From an uncultured Clostridia bacterium (GTDB lineage: Bacteria > Bacillota > Clostridia > Oscillospirales > Ruminococcaceae), in assembly GCA_947176675.1 (NCBI GenBank), contig CAMWRN010000006.1, forward strand, positions 1-27,690: a DNA stretch of 27,690 nucleotides. The letters run 5' to 3'. Under the pieces are notes generated by a model. It was not told the DNA's origin and ran no database searches. It saw nothing but the letters and a program-made list of their open reading frames with translations. The translations under genes and the position numbers were made by a program. Below are positions 6,616-14,033 of this stretch, in pieces; position 1 is the first letter of the stretch; each line of letters starts with the position of its first letter.

Positions 6616-7614
6616 ATGAAAAAGCATTTAAAAAATATAATTTCAATTTGTATCGTCCTTGCGGTATATATTCTGATACTTGTACTTGTGCAGTCGGGGG
6701 CGCTTTCCCGTCACTACCAGTCGCTGCTTGTTCCTATCGGAATCAACGTTATTCTTGCTGTATCTCTTAACCTTACGGTCGGTTTTTTGGGAGAGCTTAC
6801 ACTTGGTCATGCGGGCTTTATGTCGGTGGGCGCGTATGCGGGCTGTATGTTTACGGTTTACTGCGATCTGCCAACAGCTATAGAATTTCCCCTTGCGCTT
6901 ATCATCGGAGGTGTTGCGGCGGCTGTTTTCGGCGTAATTATCGGTATCCCCGCTCTCCGTTTAAAGGGAGACTACCTTGCTATCGTTACACTTGCTTTCG
7001 GCGAGATCATACGCTCGGTCATCACGAATCTTGATTTCCTCGGCGGCGCGGGAGGATTAAAGGGCATTACCAAATACAAAAGTACAGCAAGCGCGTTTAC
7101 AACGGTTTTTGCTGTACTTGTGATAACTGTTATCGTTATACGCAATCTGGTCAAGTCGAGACACGGCAGAGCAATATGTTCTATCCGCGATAACGTTATC
7201 GCTTCGGAATCGGTTGGTATAAACGTGGTTTTCTACAAGCTGCTGGCTTTTGTTACGGCGGCGTTCTTTGCGGGCGTTGCGGGAGTTTTGTACGGTCACA
7301 ATCTGGGTATCCTTAAGCCCAATACTTTCGATTTCAACAAGTCCATAGAGATACTTGTTATCGTAGTTCTCGGCGGAATGGGAAGCATTACGGGTTCAAT
7401 AATTTCCGCTATTGTGATAACGCTGCTGCCCGAGGTGCTCCGCGGTCTGGAAGACTACAGACTGCTCATTTACGCGGTGGTGCTTATCGCAATGATGCTT
7501 CTGAACAACAATCCGAAATTCAATACATTTAAGGAAACCCTGAAAGAAAAGATCAGACCCGGCCAAAAGTCCAAGGCTGTAACAGAAATAACCGAAGAAA
7601 AGGAGGCTGACTGA
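6616..7614 (+). CDS. livM: Branched-chain amino acid ABC transporter permease LivM
   Basis: A 332-residue permease partner of LivH, with about eight to nine hydrophobic segments. The typical LivM segment LNLTVGFLGELTLGHAGFMSVGAYAG lies near residues 52-77, and the conserved EIIRSVITNLDFLGGAGGLKGI follows. The EAA-like loop is RDNVIASESVGINVVFYKLLAF; then come a second GILKPNTFDFNKSIEILVIVVLGGMGSITG block and a charged tail rich in Lys and Glu. The start sits 9 bases after a hairpin that separates it from its best ribosome binding site. The stop is 1 base before livG. Confidence 0.95.
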   Translation: MKKHLKNIISICIVLAVYILILVLVQSGALSRHYQSLLVPIGINVILAVSLNLTVGFLGELTLGHAGFMSVGAYAGCMFTVYCDLPTAIEFPLALIIGGVAAAVFGVIIGIPALRLKGDYLAIVTLAFGEIIRSVITNLDFLGGAGGLKGITKYKSTASAFTTVFAVLVITVIVIRNLVKSRHGRAICSIRDNVIASESVGINVVFYKLLAFVTAAFFAGVAGVLYGHNLGILKPNTFDFNKSIEILVIVVLGGMGSITGSIISAIVITLLPEVLRGLEDYRLLIYAVVLIAMMLLNNNPKFNTFKETLKEKIRPGQKSKAVTEITEEKEAD

Positions 7615-7615
7615 T

Positions 7616-8374
7616 ATGGCGCTTCTCGAAGTAAAAAATCTGGGAATAACCTTCGGCGGACTTCACGCCGTTGACGACTTCTCTTTCAGTGTTAAAAAAG
7701 GTCAGCTTTACGGTCTTATCGGTCCCAACGGCGCGGGAAAGACCACGGTGTTCAATATGCTGACTGGCGTCTATAAGCCTACATCAGGAGGATTTACCCT
7801 TGACGGAGAGAACCTTACCGGCAGACCTCCTATCGAGATCAACCGCAAGGGCATTGCAAGAACCTTTCAGAATATCCGTCTTTTTAAGGATATGTCCGTT
7901 ATCGACAACGTTAAGGTGGGTCTGCATAATGGAAAAAAATATACAGTAGCGGAGGGAATTTTCCGTCTGCCGCGTTTTTTCAAGGAGGAAAAGGAGCTTG
8001 ACCAAAGGGCAATGGAACTGCTGAGCGTTTTTGGTCTGGAGGGCGAAAGGGACGTGCTTGCATCTAACCTGCCCTACGGAAAGCAGAGGAAGCTTGAGAT
8101 CGCACGCGCTCTTGCTACAAATCCAAAGCTTCTGCTGCTTGACGAGCCTGCTGCGGGAATGAATCCCAACGAGACCGCGGAGCTTATGGATACGATACGT
8201 TTTGTTCGTGATAAATTCGAAATGACTATCCTGCTGATAGAGCATGATATGAAGCTTGTTTCCGGAATATGCGAGGAGGTCTCGGTACTCAACTTCGGGC
8301 AGGAGCTTGCTCACGGTGTGACGACCGAAGTGCTCAACGATCCCAAGGTTGTTACGGCATATCTTGGAGAATAA
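7616..8374 (+). CDS. livG: Branched-chain amino acid ABC transporter ATPase LivG
   Basis: A 252-residue ATPase. The Walker A motif is GPNGAGKTT (about 36-44), the Q-loop follows in ARTFQNIRLF (typical of LivG), the signature is LPYGKQRKLEIARALA and Walker B is LLLLDEPAAGMNPNE, with the switch His in IEHDMKLV. The C-terminus FGQELAHGVTTEVLNDPKVVTAYLGE is characteristic of LivG/LivF subunits. It heterodimerises with LivF on the cytoplasmic face of LivHM. It follows livM after one base. Confidence 0.97.
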   Translation: MALLEVKNLGITFGGLHAVDDFSFSVKKGQLYGLIGPNGAGKTTVFNMLTGVYKPTSGGFTLDGENLTGRPPIEINRKGIARTFQNIRLFKDMSVIDNVKVGLHNGKKYTVAEGIFRLPRFFKEEKELDQRAMELLSVFGLEGERDVLASNLPYGKQRKLEIARALATNPKLLLLDEPAAGMNPNETAELMDTIRFVRDKFEMTILLIEHDMKLVSGICEEVSVLNFGQELAHGVTTEVLNDPKVVTAYLGE

Positions 8375-8400
8375 CCGTTTTTGAAAGGAGATCAGGCTTT

Positions 8401-9111
8401 ATGGCAATGCTTGAAATAAAAGATCTACAGGTTTCCTACGGTATGATAAACGCTGTCAAAGGGGTATCCTTTGAAGTAAATCAAGGGGAGATCATCGCCC
8501 TCATCGGCGCGAACGGCGCAGGTAAAACCACTATCCTGCACACGATAACGGGGCTTGTTCCCGCGAAAAGCGGTTCGATAAGCTTTGACGGCGCGGACTT
8601 GATAAAAACTCCCGCGCATAAAATTGTGTCAATGGGAATGGCGCACGTTCCCGAGGGACGGCGTATTTTTCAGGAGCTTACAGTTCTGGAAAATCTGAAA
8701 ATGGGTGCTTACACAAGAAAAGATAAAAATGAGATATCCGAAACGCTGGAAATGGTCTATAAGCGTTTTCCACGTCTGGAGGAAAGAAAGAGCCAGATCG
8801 CGGGAACGCTTTCGGGCGGCGAGCAGCAGATGCTTGCAATGGGCAGGGCGCTTATGTCCCACCCCAAAATTATCCTTATGGACGAACCGTCAATGGGACT
8901 TTCTCCACTGTACGTGAGCGAGATATTCGATATCATCAAAGAGGTAAACGCGAGCGGAACTACTGTCCTTCTGGTCGAGCAGAACGCGAAAAAGGCGTTG
9001 TCAATTGCAAACAGAGCTTACGTGCTTGAAACGGGAAATATTGCGCTTTCGGGCGACGCAAAGGAGCTTATGAATAACGATTCCGTTAAAAAAGCTTATT
9101 TGGGTGAGTGA
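8401..9111 (+). CDS. livF: Branched-chain amino acid ABC transporter ATPase LivF
   Basis: A 236-residue ATPase partner of LivG. Walker A is GANGAGKTT, followed by the LivF-typical MGMAHVPEGRRIFQELTVLENL. The signature is LSGGEQQMLAMGRALM, Walker B is IILMDEPSMGLSP and the switch His position is replaced by the LivF-type VEQNAKKAL. The ATG at 8401 follows AAAGGAGA and matches the family start; an open frame upstream to 8269 overlaps livG and is not conserved. It is the last liv gene. A Nudix gene starts one base after its stop. Confidence 0.97.
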   Translation: MAMLEIKDLQVSYGMINAVKGVSFEVNQGEIIALIGANGAGKTTILHTITGLVPAKSGSISFDGADLIKTPAHKIVSMGMAHVPEGRRIFQELTVLENLKMGAYTRKDKNEISETLEMVYKRFPRLEERKSQIAGTLSGGEQQMLAMGRALMSHPKIILMDEPSMGLSPLYVSEIFDIIKEVNASGTTVLLVEQNAKKALSIANRAYVLETGNIALSGDAKELMNNDSVKKAYLGE

Positions 9112-9112
9112 T

Positions 9113-9571
9113 ATGAACAACAAGTTTTACACGGTCTGCGGAATTACCGAGATAGACGGGAAAATACTGCTTGTGCGGCATACCTACGGCTCGGCAAAGG
9201 ACAGAATACTGCTGCCGGGGGGGATTTGTGACTGAAAACGAACTGCCAACCTCTGCGGCGGAACGTGAAATCCTGGAAGAAACGGGAGTTCGGACAAAGG
9301 TAAGGTCGCTTATGGCAATGCAGTTCAAGGCGGAGCAGTGGTGCGCGGTTTTTATTATGGACTATGTTTCGGGTATTCCAAAATCGGACGGATATGAAAA
9401 CAGCGAGGTACTGCTTTTTTTGCCGAGGAGGCGATAAAGCGTAAGGATATTACAAATCTGAGCAGAGAGATACTCACAGCCTATACGGATAAAAAATATT
9501 CCGTTTTGGAGAAAAGCTTATATGTTCCAAAGTCTTCAACTGTGGATAATTATGTGATCTTCGGAATCTGA
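9113..9571 (+). pseudogene. Nudix hydrolase with two compensating frameshifts
   Basis: Read through two frame changes, this gives a 150-odd residue Nudix protein (hydrolysis of nucleoside diphosphates linked to X). Segment 1 from the ATG at 9113 encodes MNNKFYTVCGITEIDGKILL up to LLPGG. At a run of seven G (9217-9223) the frame shifts and an in-frame TGA follows. Segment 2, in the next frame, holds an intact Nudix box (G-x5-E-x7-REILEETGV). At a run of seven T (9415-9421) the frame returns to the first one and runs EEAIKRKDITN to a TGA at 9569-9571. One G fewer and one T more would restore the gene. Homopolymer sequencing error or a decaying gene are both possible. Confidence 0.8.
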
Positions 9572-9585
9572 CAAGGAGGATAATT

Positions 9586-10194
9586 ATGGATAATTACGTA
9601 ATAACCATCGCCCGCGGCTTCGGCAGCGGAGGAAAAACCATCGGCAAAATGCTCAGCGAAAGCTTGGGTATCCCCTACTACGACAAGGACCTTATCAAGC
9701 TCGCCTCCGAGGAAAGCGGGATTAACGAGGCGCTTTTCGGAAAGGCGGACGAAAAGGTCAAGGGCGGTATTTTCAGCAAGCCCAAGAAGTATAACGGAGA
9801 GCTTGCAAAGCCCGACAGCTCCGGGTTTGTTTCCGAGGAAAATCTTTTCGGCTATCAGGCGGAGATAATAAAAAATCTCGCTGACAAGGGAAGCTGCATA
9901 ATTATCGGCAGGTGCGCGGATTTTGTTCTCAAGGACCGCAAGGACGTTATAAAGGTGTTTATCTGGGCGGATATGCCTACCTGCATAAAAAATGCCAACA
10001 TTGTATGCGGTTTGAGCGAGCGTGAAGCCGAGAAGCAGATCGAGCGTACCGACAAGGATCGTTCGGCGTACTATAAGGCTCACACGGGCAAGGACTGGGA
10101 CGACGTGCGCAATTACGATCTGTGCTTGAACACAAGCCGTCTCAGCTTTGAGAAATGTGTGGAGATCATTAAAAATTATATCAATGTTATTTAA
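9586..10194 (+). CDS. Cytidylate kinase-like protein
   Basis: A 202-residue protein of the cytidylate kinase-like family (Cytidylate_kin2 type), a P-loop nucleoside-phosphate kinase fold. The N-terminus YVITIARGFGSGGKTIGKML carries a P-loop variant (GFGSGGKT), followed by the family-typical YYDKDLIKLASEESGI and then IIIGRCADFVL and the Arg-rich lid SEREAEKQIERTDKDRSAYY. The motif TGKDWDDVRNYDLCLNTS is common in this group. True substrates of the family are not established. AAGGAGG precedes the ATG, 14 bases after the Nudix frame, and a strong terminator follows. Confidence 0.88.
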   Translation: MDNYVITIARGFGSGGKTIGKMLSESLGIPYYDKDLIKLASEESGINEALFGKADEKVKGGIFSKPKKYNGELAKPDSSGFVSEENLFGYQAEIIKNLADKGSCIIIGRCADFVLKDRKDVIKVFIWADMPTCIKNANIVCGLSEREAEKQIERTDKDRSAYYKAHTGKDWDDVRNYDLCLNTSRLSFEKCVEIIKNYINVI

Positions 10195-10201
10195 AGGTAC
10201 A

Positions 10202-10242
10202 AGAAAAAGTTGCATGTTTTGGACGTGCAGCTTTTTCTATTT
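10202..10242. terminator. Terminator after the kinase-like gene
   Basis: AGAAAAAG (10202-10209) pairs with CTTTTTCT (10231-10238), and the inner TGCATG pairs with CGTGCA. Because A-runs and T-runs flank the stem it may work in both directions. Confidence 0.8.
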
Positions 10243-10265
10243 ATACAGAACTGTCCTGCATTTTC

Positions 10266-10294
10266 TTGACGGAGGCGGATTTTTCCCGTAGAAT
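10266..10294 (+). promoter_or_regulatory. Promoter of the lysis cassette
   Basis: TTGACG (10266-10271), 17-base spacer, TAGAAT (10289-10294). It lies 63 bases before the amidase start, with a terminator hairpin in between. Confidence 0.7.
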
Positions 10295-10312
10295 GAAATT
10301 AAGAGAAGGGAG

Positions 10313-10338
10313 CCGAAGTGATGCCGCTTCGGTTTTTT
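10313..10338 (+). terminator. Terminator/attenuator in the amidase leader
   Basis: CCGAAG (10313-10318) pairs with CTTCGG (10327-10332), followed by six T (10333-10338). It lies between the promoter at 10266-10294 and the amidase start at 10358, so transcripts from that promoter should often stop before the cassette unless termination is prevented. Confidence 0.7.
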
Positions 10339-10357
10339 ATTTTAAGGAAATGATTTT

Positions 10358-11164
10358 ATGGCAAAAGTACAGCAGCAATTTTTAACTCCCAACAAGTACA
10401 GCAGACCGCAGATACCGCTGACCAAGGTGACAAAAATCGCCGTCCATTATGTCGGCGGAGCGGGAAGTTCGGCGCAGAACACCCGCGACTATTTTGAGTC
10501 CCTGAAAGACCAAATACCCGATCCTACGGGGAAATGGTGGATGAACGGGGACGGTTCCTACAGAACGTTCAAGGGCGAAAAGGTTGGCATACGCTATGTT
10601 TCCTCGCACTTTGTCGTGGGACTGGAGGGAGAGATAATCCAGTGTATTCCGCTTGATGAATGGTCTTACTGCACAAATCAGGCTAACGGTTACAGTATTT
10701 CCATCGAGACCTGTCACCCTCTTGCGGACGGGAAATTCAACCCCGCAACAGAGCGCAGTCTTATCGAGCTTACCGCAGAGCTGTGCGGGAAATTCGGTCT
10801 TACCGAAAAAGACATTATCCGCCACTATGACGTGACGGGAAAGCTTTGTCCCCTTTACTATGTGCAGCACCCAGAGGCGTGGGATAATTTCCGCGCTGAA
10901 GTCAGGAAGCTTCTGACGGAAGAAAGCGAGTCCCCGAAAGAGGAGAGTAAAAACTTTCTTGTAAGGGTTCTGGACAGCGCACTGAATATCCGCAGATATC
11001 CCTCCCTGACCGCTCCCGTGGACGGAGTTATCACTGACGGCGGCGTATACACAATTACAGAGACTGAATACTGCGGAAATATTCTCTGGGGAAAGCTTAA
11101 AAGCGGTGTAGGGTGGATCTCTCTGGGCAGCAAATATGTCAAGCGTTTGGAGGGAACAAAATGA
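10358..11164 (+). CDS. N-acetylmuramoyl-L-alanine amidase with SH3 domain
   Basis: A 268-residue phage-type endolysin that should cut the bond between N-acetylmuramic acid and L-alanine in peptidoglycan. The amidase_2 (PGRP-like) domain spans about 20-185. Likely zinc ligands are His in KIAVHYVGG, His in IIRHYDVTGKLCP and the Cys of the latter motif, and the conserved FVVGLEGEIIQCIP and YSISIETCH are present. A C-terminal SH3b wall-binding domain (about 200-264) holds ALNIRRYPSL and WGKLKSGVGWISLGSKYV. There is no signal peptide, as expected for an endolysin using a holin. Its stop overlaps the holin start (ATGA). The leader holds a promoter and a terminator hairpin. Confidence 0.93.
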   Translation: MAKVQQQFLTPNKYSRPQIPLTKVTKIAVHYVGGAGSSAQNTRDYFESLKDQIPDPTGKWWMNGDGSYRTFKGEKVGIRYVSSHFVVGLEGEIIQCIPLDEWSYCTNQANGYSISIETCHPLADGKFNPATERSLIELTAELCGKFGLTEKDIIRHYDVTGKLCPLYYVQHPEAWDNFRAEVRKLLTEESESPKEESKNFLVRVLDSALNIRRYPSLTAPVDGVITDGGVYTITETEYCGNILWGKLKSGVGWISLGSKYVKRLEGTK

Positions 11165-11559
11165 ACGGACTGAAAGATTTCGCAAAGGAAATAATTGCGG
11201 CGGCGTGTTCCGTGTTCGGATTTGTTTTCGGCGATTGGGACGGTCTCATGTCGGCGCTGGCAGTCCTCATAGTTATGGACTACGTTTCGGGAATTATCGC
11301 GGCAGTTGCCGAGAAAAAGCTGTACAGCGCAGTGGGGGCAAAGGGCATTGCAAAAAAGGTTTTCATGCTTCTTATTGTGGCTGCGGCAAATGTTGCAGAC
11401 ATAAACATTATCGGCGAGGGTCACGTTTTGAAAAGCGTTACGGCAATGTTTTACGCTGCAAATGAGTGCATTTCTCTTATCGAAAATGCGGGACGGCTGG
11501 GAGTTCCCGTACCGAAAAAGCTGCTTGATGTTCTGGAGCAGCTTAAAAAGAGTGACTGA
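11161..11559 (+). CDS. Phage-type holin
   Basis: A 132-residue holin of the Bacteriophage_holin_4/Cp-1-like group, which makes membrane holes to let the endolysin reach the wall. Hydrophobic segments cover about 8-25, 29-48 and 66-82. The family motif is LSALAVLIVMDYVSGIIAAV (the D-x-x-(T/S)-G core), then KKLYSAVGAKGIAKKVFMLL and the typical NECISLIENAGRLGVPVPKKL. The ATG at 11161 overlaps the amidase stop; an open frame to 11113 is not conserved. The amidase-then-holin order is the reverse of most phage cassettes. Confidence 0.9.
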   Translation: MNGLKDFAKEIIAAACSVFGFVFGDWDGLMSALAVLIVMDYVSGIIAAVAEKKLYSAVGAKGIAKKVFMLLIVAAANVADINIIGEGHVLKSVTAMFYAANECISLIENAGRLGVPVPKKLLDVLEQLKKSD

Positions 11560-11570
11560 CAAATAAGCAA

Positions 11571-11613
11571 AATACGGTTCGGGAACAAATTCGTTTCCCG
11601 AACCGTATTTTTA
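11571..11613. terminator. Bidirectional terminator between holin and DEAD-box gene
   Basis: A perfect 15-base stem: AATACGGTTCGGGAA (11571-11585) pairs with TTCCCGAACCGTATT (11595-11609), with T-run on the right and A-run on the left. It serves convergent genes on both strands. Confidence 0.9.
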
Positions 11614-11618
11614 TTGAT

Positions 11619-13346
11619 TTATTGATATCGCTTGCTGTTCCGTCTGCTTGCTGTTCCCGCTCCGGAAGATTTGTGACTTCCGTAACGCTGACGCTTGAAG
11701 TCACGCTTGCGGTCTGTGCGGTAATCACGGCGGTCTTTGTCCTTGCTTTCTCTGCCCTCGTAAAGCTTTATCTTGATCTTCTGACCGTTTATCTTTGTAC
11801 CCGTCATGGAGTCAATAATGTGCTCCTTGTCCGCTTCGGGGACTTCGACGGTGGTGAAGCGGTCGAAAATATCTATTTTGCCAAAGCTTTTGCCTGTCAT
11901 TCCTGTGGCGTCCACAAGGGCGCCAAGAACGAAATTCGGCGCGATCTTGTTAGCTCTGCCCACGGAAATTTCCACCTTAACGCTGTTTGCTTTTCCCGAA
12001 CCTCTTTCCCCTCTGTTAGACCTGAATACAGGCTTTATAAATTCGGGGATATTTTTGGTCTCGGCGGAAAATTTCATTCCCAACAAAGCGGCTGCAATCT
12101 GCTCCGCGGAAAAGCCTTCCGCTTCGAGAGCGGCGACCTGTTCGGCGCACTTTGCGTATTTTCCCGACATAACACAGTTCTTGACCGCTTCGGTAACGGC
12201 GTTTGCTTTAGCCGCTATTACTTCGTCGCGGGATGGAAGCTCTCTGCGCTCGATGTGCGCTTTTGTGTAGCGAGCAATGTTCATAAGGTCGGAGACCTGT
12301 CTCCTGCCGCTTGCGATTGTGTAGGCAACTCCGCTTCTGCCCGCTCTGCCCGTTCTGCCTATGCGATGAATGTAGTACTCGCAGTCCTGCGGGATATCGT
12401 AGTTGAACACCGCGTCCACGTCGTCCACATCGATACCGCGGGCGGCGACGTCGGTGGCGATGAGTATGTTCAGTCTGCCGCTTTTGAATGCGTTAAGCGT
12501 CTGAGTTCGGCTTGCCTGCTTCATGTCTCCATGGAGTCCCGCCGCGCGGAAGCCCTTGGATACAAGCTGTTCGGAAAGCTCGTCCACCATTTTTTTGGTG
12601 TTGCAGAAAATCATGGACAGCTTCGGTTCGTAGGCAAGCAGGAGCATTTGCAGAGCGTCGGTTTTTCTGCCCATTGGAACGTCAAAGTAGAACTGCTCCA
12701 CGCTGTCTACGGTGCGGGATTTCTGCTCCACGCCTACAACAACGGGGTCGCGCTGATATTTTTCGGTGATGGCCATGATAGGCTCCGGCATGGTGGCGCT
12801 GAACAGAACAGTCTGACGTTCTTCGGGGACAAAGCCCAGAATGGTCTCGATGTCCTCACGGAATCCCATGTTGAGCATTTCGTCCGCCTCGTCAAGAATG
12901 ACCGTCCGCACATTGTCAAGCTTCAGGGTATGGCGGTTGATGTGGTCCATAACACGTCCCGGAGTACCCACCACAATGTTTGCGCCGCGTTTAAGGCTGA
13001 TTATCTGACGGTCAATGTCCGCGCCGCCGTAAACCGCGCAGGTCTTAACCCAAGGCATGAAGTCGGAGAATTTGTCAAGCTCGCTGCATGCCTGCATTGC
13101 AAGCTCGCGGGTAGGGCAGAGTATAAGTATTCTGACGGAATTGCCGTCTCCTTTTTGTATGGACGAGACTGCGGGTATGCCGAAAGCGGCGGTTTTGCCT
13201 GTCCCCGTGTGGGAGCGTCCGATAACGTCTTTGCCCATTAGGAGCAGAGGGATAGTTTTTGCCTGGATCTCGGTGGCTTCTTCGTAACCGATTTTTTCCA
13301 CCGCTTTTAAGATCTCATCCGAGAGTCCCAGATCGCTGAATAACAT
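11619..13346 (-). CDS. DEAD-box ATP-dependent RNA helicase
   Basis: A 575-residue helicase of the DeaD/CshA type, which unwinds RNA in ribosome assembly and mRNA decay, often important in the cold. The Q-motif (F-x-x-LGLSDEIL ... EIQAKTIP) comes first, then motif I SHTGTGKT (45-52), PTRELA, TPGR, DEAD (152-155), SAT (183-185), ARGIDV and HRIGRTGRAGRSG. A DbpA-type RNA-binding domain follows (about 455-530, VEISVGRANKIAPNFVLGAL), then a strongly basic tail (RTDRKRDFKRQRYG). AAAGGACT precedes the start. It is monocistronic, between a consensus promoter and a shared terminator. CshA versus DeaD/CsdA naming cannot be decided. Confidence 0.95.
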   Translation of the reverse strand: MLFSDLGLSDEILKAVEKIGYEEATEIQAKTIPLLLMGKDVIGRSHTGTGKTAAFGIPAVSSIQKGDGNSVRILILCPTRELAMQACSELDKFSDFMPWVKTCAVYGGADIDRQIISLKRGANIVVGTPGRVMDHINRHTLKLDNVRTVILDEADEMLNMGFREDIETILGFVPEERQTVLFSATMPEPIMAITEKYQRDPVVVGVEQKSRTVDSVEQFYFDVPMGRKTDALQMLLLAYEPKLSMIFCNTKKMVDELSEQLVSKGFRAAGLHGDMKQASRTQTLNAFKSGRLNILIATDVAARGIDVDDVDAVFNYDIPQDCEYYIHRIGRTGRAGRSGVAYTIASGRRQVSDLMNIARYTKAHIERRELPSRDEVIAAKANAVTEAVKNCVMSGKYAKCAEQVAALEAEGFSAEQIAAALLGMKFSAETKNIPEFIKPVFRSNRGERGSGKANSVKVEISVGRANKIAPNFVLGALVDATGMTGKSFGKIDIFDRFTTVEVPEADKEHIIDSMTGTKINGQKIKIKLYEGRESKDKDRRDYRTDRKRDFKRQRYGSHKSSGAGTASRRNSKRYQ

Positions 13347-13408
13347 ATTAAGAGTCCTTTCAAGTATTGTTTTGTGAAATTGCCGAGTCTTTTTGAAAAT
13401 AGATTTTA

Positions 13409-13438
13409 ATTATACCACACACAAGCGGGATTTGTCAA
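13409..13438 (-). promoter_or_regulatory. Sigma-A promoter of the helicase gene
   Basis: On the minus strand: perfect TTGACA (13438-13433), 18-base spacer, perfect TATAAT (13414-13409). The leader is about 55-60 bases, so no long cold-shock-type leader is present. Confidence 0.85.
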
Positions 13439-13621
13439 CCTTTTAGTGTAAGTGTATTTATGTGTAATTATTAACAAGAGAGGACAATCAGCCGGCAAAG
13501 CCGACAGCTTAAAAAAGTTTGCCGGTCTTTCAAGGCTGCGAGGGACGAGGTGGGAGCGGACATGACAGCTCTCATCGCGTTGCAGTTTCATGCAAGGCAA
13601 GGGTTGAAAATACAAACTGCT
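13439..13621. other. Non-coding segment with long-range pairing
   Basis: This stretch between the helicase promoter and the XRE gene shows no convincing gene. It contains CCGGCAAA (near 13492-13499) facing TTTGCCGG (near 13518-13525), and a G-rich tract GCGAGGGACGAGGTGGGAGC (near 13538-13557). It is more GC-rich than usual for an intergenic region. A minus-strand open frame crosses it (13406-13615) but overlaps the promoter and lacks protein-like composition. A small RNA or dispersed repeat is possible but unproven. Confidence 0.35.
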
Positions 13622-13930
13622 TTATGGCAGCATTGACATAAGCAGCTCCAATATAATATCTTGCTGCTTAGAATTTAATTTGTTCCAGTTTTCCAGAACC
13701 TGCCGTTGTTTATCGGTTAAATCGACAGGATCGTTATTAAAAGCGAAAAATTGAGACATTGTTATATTGAATGCTTTGCATATCTTTTCAAGAGAAACTT
13801 TTGACGGATTAACATTTTTGCGGAACCATGAGGAAATAGTGGACTGAGCTATTCCTGATTCTTCGGACAGACGATATTCAGTCCAGCCGCGCTCTTCTCT
13901 TAATTGAAGTATTCTTTCAAGTATTGTCAT
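13622..13930 (-). CDS. XRE-family helix-turn-helix regulator
   Basis: A 102-residue repressor-like protein. The Cro/CI-type helix-turn-helix spans about 1-65: ILQLREERGWTEYRLSEESG, then IAQSTISSWFRKNVNPSK and LEKICKAFNITMSQFF. The C-terminal helix DLTDKQRQVLENWNKLNSKQ resembles a dimerisation segment of small phage-type repressors. The ATG at 13930 was chosen because AGGTGTG lies just upstream and it begins exactly at the domain; a longer frame to 14035 would run through both operator palindromes. It is divergent from the SLOG-type gene, and the shared promoter region suggests it represses both genes. Confidence 0.92.
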   Translation of the reverse strand: MTILERILQLREERGWTEYRLSEESGIAQSTISSWFRKNVNPSKVSLEKICKAFNITMSQFFAFNNDPVDLTDKQRQVLENWNKLNSKQQDIILELLMSMLP

Positions 13931-13942
13931 AATATTCACACC

Positions 13943-13965
13943 TTTTCGTATATTATATACGAAAA
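13943..13965. promoter_or_regulatory. Operator 1 (palindrome) over the XRE -10 box
   Basis: TTTTCGTATA-TTA-TATACGAAAA, a perfect palindrome with 10-base arms. It contains TATAAT on the minus strand (13957-13952), the probable -10 of the XRE gene; a -35 is only weakly matched (TTAAAT at 13980-13975). Its core CGTATA...TATACG recurs in operator 2, centred 44 bases away. Confidence 0.8.
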
Positions 13966-13969
13966 ACAC

Positions 13970-13998
13970 TTGAAATTTAATAAGTTTTATCGTATAAT
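13970..13998 (+). promoter_or_regulatory. Promoter of the SLOG-family gene
   Basis: TTGAAA (13970-13975), 17-base spacer, TATAAT (13993-13998). The -10 lies inside operator 2, so repressor binding would block polymerase. Confidence 0.85.
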
Positions 13999-14009
13999 AA
14001 ATACGATAA
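13987..14009. promoter_or_regulatory. Operator 2 (palindrome) over the SLOG gene -10 box
   Basis: TTATCGTAT-AATAA-ATACGATAA, a perfect palindrome with 9-base arms. It shares CGTAT-N5-ATACG with operator 1 and overlaps the plus-strand -10 box. The probable binder is the adjacent XRE protein. Confidence 0.8.
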
Positions 14010-14033
14010 AGAAAATCATGAGGAGAGAACAAC

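Noticed and set aside
9217..9421. Programmed ribosomal frameshifting at the G7 and T7 runs of the Nudix gene
   Set aside because: Two shifts of opposite direction would both be needed in a small enzyme and no stimulatory structure is visible; error or decay is simpler.
9350..11310. Shared MDYVSGI string in the Nudix and holin proteins
   Set aside because: Seven residues in unrelated folds; the holin copy is a known family motif and the Nudix copy lies in a strand, so it is coincidence.
11622..13241. Long plus-strand open frame of 539 codons
   Set aside because: It lies entirely opposite the DEAD-box helicase gene, whose motifs are all intact; the plus-strand translation is low in recognisable motifs and rich in Val/His/Cys, typical of an antisense shadow.
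13406..13615. Minus-strand 69-codon open frame
   Set aside because: It overlaps the consensus promoter of the helicase gene, has no ribosome site, and its Pro/Leu/Cys-rich sequence does not look like a protein.
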